Part shown: positions 59,739 to 64,000 of the stretch, piece after piece | Layout: each line of letters starts with the position of its first letter | Numbering within the stretch: the stretch's first letter is position 1 | DNA from: Amphibacillus marinus | GTDB lineage: Bacteria; Bacillota; Bacilli; Bacillales; Amphibacillaceae | Length of the DNA: 64,000 bases | Direction: 5' to 3' | NCBI RefSeq assembly: GCF_900110345.1 | Contig: NZ_FODJ01000015.1 | Location: 1 to 64,000 of the forward strand | The notes under the pieces: generated by a model | Seen by the model: the letters and a program-made list of their open reading frames with translations, nothing else | What the model was told of the DNA's origin: nothing | Database searches by the model: none | Translations under genes and position numbers: made by a program

Positions 59739-60512
59739 TTACTTCGTTAAGCCTACTTCAACAAATCTTAAAGCCCTACTTAACCCAGTTGGCACAATCG
59801 ACATGTGATTTTCATCATCTAGAGAAAAGAATTCAACGTGATTAAGCTGTTCCCTTTGCACTAAGCGCTGATAAAGTGCATGAGCATCATCATACATAAA
59901 TTTTTGCTCACTATTTTCAGCCGCAATAAATAAGCGCTTGACTTGTCCGTTCATGAGTTCAGCTTCTTTCGTTAACACATGCTGCTCATTCCACCAAATG
60001 GACGGACTGAAGGCGATAAACTGTTGAAACAGGTGGCTCCGCGTAAATAGTGCATATAAAGTGAACAAGCCGCCAAGGGAATGACCAAATAACGCCTGAT
60101 TAGTCTGATCAACAGGATAGGTGGCTTCAATTTTAGGTTTGAGTGTCTGTTCAATAAAATCAAGGAAATGATCAGCTCCACTATGCTCCGGCCAAGACAA
60201 GCCATCAGTTCTTTCGATTAGCTTAACTGTTTCGGCAGGAGGAGTGAAATCATACATCCGATTGTCATTAAAGATGTCGGTATCAGGATAGCCGATGCCA
60301 ACTAAAATCATCTGATCAATCCCTGTCTTTTCAGGTCTAAAGTTCTGTAATCTGACTAGCTCTTTAATTAGGGTGAAATAAGCATTACCGTCTAATATGT
60401 ATAACACAGCAAAGCCTTGCTCAGGGGCAGGCAAGTTGGGTGTTGCAACATTTATTTGAAACTTGTGGTGTGGTCCGTCGATAATAAATTGCTCTTCTTG
60501 ATAACGATTCAT
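59739..60512 (-). CDS. Iron-regulated alpha/beta-hydrolase esterase (BesA/IroE-like)
   Basis: About 257 residues with an esterase-D/Fes-type fold: LYILDGNAYF near the N-terminus, MILVGIGYPD, nucleophile Ser in LFGHSLGGLFTLYAL, FSPSIWW, and a late DDENHMS with the catalytic His. Such enzymes hydrolyse triscatecholate siderophores to release iron. The Fur box and promoter upstream support iron control. I chose ATG 60512 (AAAGGAG at 10 bp) over an in-frame TTG at 60521. No siderophore transport or synthesis genes are nearby. Confidence 0.83.
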   Translation of the reverse strand: MNRYQEEQFIIDGPHHKFQINVATPNLPAPEQGFAVLYILDGNAYFTLIKELVRLQNFRPEKTGIDQMILVGIGYPDTDIFNDNRMYDFTPPAETVKLIERTDGLSWPEHSGADHFLDFIEQTLKPKIEATYPVDQTNQALFGHSLGGLFTLYALFTRSHLFQQFIAFSPSIWWNEQHVLTKEAELMNGQVKRLFIAAENSEQKFMYDDAHALYQRLVQREQLNHVEFFSLDDENHMSIVPTGLSRALRFVEVGLTK

Positions 60513-60626
60513 AATAATCAAGCTCCTTTACAAAAAATCAGTATTTATTTTATGTAGCATGCTTATGTAGCTAAGAACACCTCTGTACGCAGCTTCTATT
60601 TGGCTTATCCAAGTGAAGTTAATCTT

Positions 60627-60655
60627 ATTATAGTTACAATGATAATAATTATCAA
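60627..60655 (-). promoter_or_regulatory. Fur box in esterase promoter
   Basis: On the minus strand TTGATA, 17 bp, TATAAT. The perfect 7-1-7 Fur palindrome TGATAATAATTATCA at 60640-60654 covers the -35 and spacer, so iron-loaded Fur should repress. Confidence 0.92.
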
Positions 60656-60768
60656 TTATTATATAAAAGATTGCACTTTCTTTAGGGGAGTGTGTTATTA
60701 CTTAGCATATGACAAAACAACCTCATTTTTCAGTTGATTTATTTTACTATTTATGAGAATGTGTTAAT

Positions 60769-60783
60769 GTGAAACGCTTTCAT
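60769..60783 (+). promoter_or_regulatory. cre-like site before uxaC
   Basis: GTGAAACGCTTTCAT lies just ahead of the uxaC ribosome site. Its complement ATGAAAGCGTTTCAC has a full left half and CG core of a CcpA site, with a poorer right half. A clear promoter pair was not found. Confidence 0.5.
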
Positions 60784-60802
60784 TAACTGAGGAGGGATTG
60801 TT

Positions 60803-62215
60803 ATGTCGTTTATTACCGAGGATTTCATGTTGAATAGTGAGACGGCAAAAAGATTGTACCAAAATTATGCGAAGGATTTGCCGATTTTCGATTATCATTG
60901 TCATCTCTCACCAGAGTGGATTGCGACTGATTATCAGTTTAACAATATAACTGAAATTTGGCTTTATGGTGATCATTATAAGTGGCGGGCCATGCGGGCT
61001 AATGGTGTGCCTGAGTCTTGTGTGACAGGTGACGCATCGGACGAGGAGAAATTTAAAGCGTGGGCTGAAACGCTTGATAAACTGCTAGGAAACCCACTTT
61101 ATCATTGGACGCACCTTGAGCTTAAGCGTTATTTCGGTATTGATGAATTGTTGACAGCGGATAATTGGGCGGATATGTATCATCAGTTAAATCAGCAGAT
61201 AAGAGATAAGCAGCTATCAGCTCGGCAACTAATTAAACAATCTAATGTTGTCCATATTGGTACGACAGACGATCCAATTGATTCTTTAAACTATCATAAA
61301 GAGATTGCAGCTGATGCATCCTTTCCTACGGTTGTGTCACCATCTTTTCGGCCCGATAAGGTCATGCAAATTGATCAGCCAGACTATCAGCCTTATTTAA
61401 AAAAACTTGAAGATTGTACCAGTCAGTCAATCGAGACATATGCTGATCTGCTAGTTGCTCTGAAAAAACGGGTGGCATACTTTGATCAGCATGGTGCAGT
61501 GACATCTGATCATGCGCTGACAGAGCTTGTTTATCGAGAGGCGGATCAGGCTGAAATTGAAGCTATTTTTAAGAAAGGTATGTTGGGAGAGCGTCTATCA
61601 ATAGTTGAACAGGAAAAGTATGTGACACGGCTGCTGGTAGATCTTGCTAAGCTTTATCATGAGCACGGCTGGGTTATGCAGTTACATTATGGAGCGCTAC
61701 GCAATAATAATAGCCGTTGGCTTGACCAGCTCGGTCCTGATACAGGATTTGATGCCATTCATGACTCAAGCCATGACGCGCAAGCACTTAATTTATTGCT
61801 CAATGAGATCAATCAACATCAGCAGCTGCCGAAAACAATTGTTTACTGTTTGAATGGCAACCAGTTTGAGTTAATTGCAGCAACGTTGGCCAATTTCCAA
61901 GCAAATGAACAGGGAATAAAAAGTAAGCTTCAGCTCGGGTCAGGCTGGTGGTTTAATGATACTGAAGCAAACATGCTTCGGCAAATGCAGGCGGTTGCAA
62001 ATCAAGGGCTACTTGCCCAGTTTGTGGGCATGCTTACCGATTCAAGAAGCTTTCTATCTTATCCACGCCATGAATACTTTAGACGAATTCTTTGTAATAT
62101 GATTGGTGAACAGGTAGAATCAGGACGCATACCCAAGCATGAGCGTTTGCTGGAGGAATTAATTGCAGGCATTTCCTATCAAAATGCGGTAACCTATTTT
62201 AAAGCAAACAAGTAA
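60803..62215 (+). CDS. uxaC: Glucuronate isomerase
   Basis: A 470-residue enzyme of the uronate isomerase family: PIFDYHCHLSPEWIA (metal ligands H-x-H, about 30-34), LYGDHYKWRAMRANG, a conserved VHIGTTDDPIDSL, MQLHYGALRNNN and LGSGWWFNDT. It converts D-glucuronate to D-fructuronate or D-galacturonate to D-tagaturonate. GAGGAGG precedes the ATG. It stands alone: no uxuA, uxuB, kdgK or kdgA is in the window. Confidence 0.95.
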   Translation: MSFITEDFMLNSETAKRLYQNYAKDLPIFDYHCHLSPEWIATDYQFNNITEIWLYGDHYKWRAMRANGVPESCVTGDASDEEKFKAWAETLDKLLGNPLYHWTHLELKRYFGIDELLTADNWADMYHQLNQQIRDKQLSARQLIKQSNVVHIGTTDDPIDSLNYHKEIAADASFPTVVSPSFRPDKVMQIDQPDYQPYLKKLEDCTSQSIETYADLLVALKKRVAYFDQHGAVTSDHALTELVYREADQAEIEAIFKKGMLGERLSIVEQEKYVTRLLVDLAKLYHEHGWVMQLHYGALRNNNSRWLDQLGPDTGFDAIHDSSHDAQALNLLLNEINQHQQLPKTIVYCLNGNQFELIAATLANFQANEQGIKSKLQLGSGWWFNDTEANMLRQMQAVANQGLLAQFVGMLTDSRSFLSYPRHEYFRRILCNMIGEQVESGRIPKHERLLEELIAGISYQNAVTYFKANK

Positions 62216-62242
62216 GCTATTACCTTATCCTTAATAAAACAG

Positions 62243-62279
62243 AATGCCCTTTACGTCATTATTTTAGGGCATTTTTTTA
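62243..62279 (+). terminator. Terminator after uxaC
   Basis: AATGCCCT pairs with AGGGCATT, followed by TTTTT. The remaining gap to 62577 holds nothing I can support. Confidence 0.9.
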
Positions 62280-62577
62280 TTAGGGCTTAGCTAATTACCA
62301 AGCTAGTTAAAGCTACTCATTACTAATACCTAACCCGACAATAGCTGCTCGCTAAAAAGTGGGACCCATTCCAGAAGCTGCCCTGTAATAACGACTACTT
62401 TGTTCTTGGAACAGCATGTCAATCGCCTCTCAATAGTTATGTATGGAGTTTTACTCGTGTACACATTTCTATATATCTACAAAAGTAATTTTAAGCGATC
62501 TTAATTAAAAACGCGTTATTGATACTATTTTATGGGAAAATAAACACTATTAACGTTTTAGATTGGTGGTTTTAAAA

Positions 62578-63195
62578 ATGGAGCCAAAATGGTTAGCGTG
62601 GGCAAAACAGCTTCAAGCAATCGCGCAAGCTGGTTTAGCCTATTCAAAGGATGTTTATGACCTTGAACGATTCGAAGAGATAAGAAAGCTTAGTACTGAG
62701 ATCATGTCTGAATATACGGGGGTTGAGCAAACAGTCATTCGTGAGTTATTTGCTAATGAGACAGGCTATGCAACACCAAAGGTTGATGTACGCGCTGTCG
62801 TTTTTCACGAGGGAAAGCTACTGATGGTTCAAGAAGCAACAGATGGCAAATGGGCATTACCGGGTGGCTGGGGTGATATTGGCTTAACGCCGGGTGAGGT
62901 GGCTGTTAAAGAGGTGCAGGAGGAAGCGGGTCTGGTGGTAAAGGCCAGTAAACTGTTAGGTGTGTTGGATAAAAAATGCCACCCCCATCCCCCATCACCT
63001 TATCATGTCTATAAGTTTTTTATCCAATGTGAGATTGTCGGTGGAGAGCAAAAAACAGGGATTGAGACAAAGGATATTGGTTTCTATGCTCAGGAAGATT
63101 GCCCAGCTTTATCGATAGGTCGAATTACTGCTAGTCAGATTGAATGGCTCTTTACCGAATATCAGCGTCCATCAGCGTTTGCTAGATTTGATTAG
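62578..63195 (+). CDS. Nudix hydrolase with N-terminal Nudix_N domain
   Basis: About 205 residues. A helical N-terminal domain (MEPKWLAWAKQLQAIAQAGL, FEEIRKLSTEIM) precedes the Nudix fold; the Nudix box is GWGDIGLTPGEVAVKEVQEE, followed by AGL, with the catalytic E-x2-E-E. This pairing is typical of ADP-sugar or ADP-ribose pyrophosphatases in Firmicutes. I use ATG 62578 rather than TTG 62563 because GGTGG precedes it. It lies 110 bp upstream of the TIR-like gene in the same orientation. Confidence 0.88.
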   Translation: MEPKWLAWAKQLQAIAQAGLAYSKDVYDLERFEEIRKLSTEIMSEYTGVEQTVIRELFANETGYATPKVDVRAVVFHEGKLLMVQEATDGKWALPGGWGDIGLTPGEVAVKEVQEEAGLVVKASKLLGVLDKKCHPHPPSPYHVYKFFIQCEIVGGEQKTGIETKDIGFYAQEDCPALSIGRITASQIEWLFTEYQRPSAFARFD

Positions 63196-63305
63196 TTGCG
63201 TGAAATTGGTTGCTGAGCCACTTAATTATTTTAATGCGCTTAAGGTGACCGTCCACACTCTTGCAAGTATCCCTTCGTATAATAGAGCAAAAAGAGGTGA
63301 GAAAA

Positions 63306-63929
63306 TTGCAAGAGAAAGACATCATGTCAGTTAATGAAAATGGTGAACTAACTGCTTTGCATCAGAGCTGTGTCGATCGCGCCTACCGTATCCCGACCTT
63401 TTTAAGTACATCAAGAACCTTAAATGCAACCCAACAGCATTTTCTAAATCGGCTTATTGCTGAGATTGAAACTGCATTACTATTCCCGAGAACATTACCG
63501 GTAACAGAGGGGTATCCAGAAGCAATCCTAACTGATATTCGCCGATTAGTTTCATCAAGCTATGGGATGCTCGCCGTTAACTTTCGTCGTTTCTTGGTCG
63601 AAATCGTCCAAACAAATGTTGGTCCTACACCAACAGTAGAACCGTTCTGGGAGGGCTCCGTTTATTCGCAAATTGAACCAGCCATGGCCTATCAATTTGG
63701 TCTACCATTGTTGCTGGTAAGAGAAGGGAATACAGATCAAACGAATGGTATCTGGGCAGGTGGTATTGCGCCGCTTAACACGTTTATCGTCTGGGATTCT
63801 GACAATCAAACCGTTGATGCGTTTTTTAGAACCCCAGAGTGGCGCTCTGCCTTTGCCAATTGGAGTGCGCAAGTACGAACTGCATTCTATATTCAAACGG
63901 AACCAGCATTTAAGTATAGCTGTCATTAG
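63306..63929 (+). CDS. TIR/nucleotide-processing Rossmann-like protein of unknown role
   Basis: About 208 residues. The opening FLSTSRTLNATQQHFLNRLI, then IRRLVSSSYGMLAVNFRRFL, QIEPAMAYQFGLPLLLVREG and a late FFRTPEWRSAFANWSAQVR, form a layout I recall from uncharacterised proteins with a TIR- or deoxyribosyltransferase-like fold; the Glu in QIEPA could be catalytic. TTG 63306 is chosen because AGAGGTGA lies 6 bp ahead; ATG 63324 is the alternative. NAD or nucleotide cleavage is only a structural guess. A Nudix gene precedes it. Confidence 0.55.
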   Translation: MQEKDIMSVNENGELTALHQSCVDRAYRIPTFLSTSRTLNATQQHFLNRLIAEIETALLFPRTLPVTEGYPEAILTDIRRLVSSSYGMLAVNFRRFLVEIVQTNVGPTPTVEPFWEGSVYSQIEPAMAYQFGLPLLLVREGNTDQTNGIWAGGIAPLNTFIVWDSDNQTVDAFFRTPEWRSAFANWSAQVRTAFYIQTEPAFKYSCH

Positions 63930-63952
63930 CTAAAGCTTAACAAACAGTAAGG

Positions 63953-63988
63953 AAGCATCGCTCTGTAGCAGAGCGATGCTTCTTTTTA
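63953..63988 (+). terminator. Terminator after the TIR-like gene
   Basis: GAAGCATCGCTCTG and CAGAGCGATGCTTC form a perfect 14-bp stem with a 3-nt loop, followed by TTTTT. Confidence 0.95.
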
Positions 63989-64000
63989 TCGTGACAAACA

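Noticed and set aside
62300-62480. Short minus-strand frame resembling a C-terminal fragment (ends SGMGPTF)
   Set aside because: Only about 25 codons, no start and no recognised family.

Overview
The window is chromosomal DNA from a low-GC Gram-positive bacterium. It most resembles a member of the Bacillaceae, possibly an Amphibacillus/Gracilibacillus-like facultative fermenter. This rests on strong AGGAGG-type ribosome binding sites with many TTG/GTG starts, recognisable Bacillus-type families (YxiN/DbpA, HxlAB, YkoF with a TPP riboswitch, LicT-type antiterminators with RAT/terminator leaders), cre-like CcpA sites, and a structured intergenic repeat near the left edge. No rRNA, tRNA or CRISPR array was seen. 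The genus is a guess.

Layout. (1) 0.5-7.6 kb: a divergent hexitol locus. A minus-strand operon encodes a sorbitol-6-P-dehydrogenase-like SDR, a mannitol-type PTS EIICBA, a mannitol-1-P-dehydrogenase-like enzyme, a HAD phosphatase and a small membrane protein. The opposite operon encodes a DeoR regulator followed by the ribulose-monophosphate pair HxlA/HxlB. (2) 7.7-18.6 kb: pentapeptide protein, small zinc-ribbon protein, DbpA-like helicase, two-component system with ABC exporter, conserved hypotheticals, two nucleotidyltransferase-type proteins and a YfjP/DUF697-type GTPase with a decayed partial duplicate beside it. (3) 19.3-30.4 kb: an AT-rich accessory island. It holds a GIY-YIG/DUF2075 ATPase-MazG-HAD operon, a DNA methyltransferase/GHKL-ATPase pair that looks like a restriction or defence module, a decayed TPP riboswitch, a dead IS3-family element, an orphan secreted/membrane protein pair, and a YkoF thiamine-binding gene behind an intact TPP riboswitch.

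(4) 30.6-36.9 kb: an operon with a PRD activator, ascorbate-type (Ula) EIIA, EIIB and EIIC, an atypical phosphofructokinase homologue, a TPR protein and a class II aldolase. The substrate is not evident. (5) 37-45.6 kb: small membrane proteins, a GNAT acetyltransferase, then a LacI regulator, a GH2 glycosidase, a sugar ABC importer and a YesL-type protein, with the same 12-bp palindrome ahead of both LacI and GH2. (6) 45.8-56 kb: two consecutive beta-glucoside systems (antiterminator, EIIBCA, 6-phospho-beta-glucosidase; then EIIBCA, 6-phospho-beta-glucosidase, antiterminator, MFS carrier) with three RAT/terminator leaders. (7) 56-64 kb: NTP-transferase-like protein, nitroreductase, QorB-like reductase divergent from an Rrf2 regulator, a Fur-box-controlled esterase, glucuronate isomerase, a Nudix hydrolase and a TIR/Rossmann-like protein of unknown role.

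Taken together this is a carbohydrate-uptake-rich region (two non-beta-glucoside PTS, two beta-glucoside PTS, one ABC sugar importer), with CcpA-type sites at several promoters, interrupted by one mobile/defence island. The strongest candidates for undescribed biology are the methyltransferase/GHKL pair with the nearby GIY-YIG/DUF2075/MazG operon, the hexitol PTS next to HPS/PHI, and the Ula-type PTS with an altered phosphofructokinase homologue.
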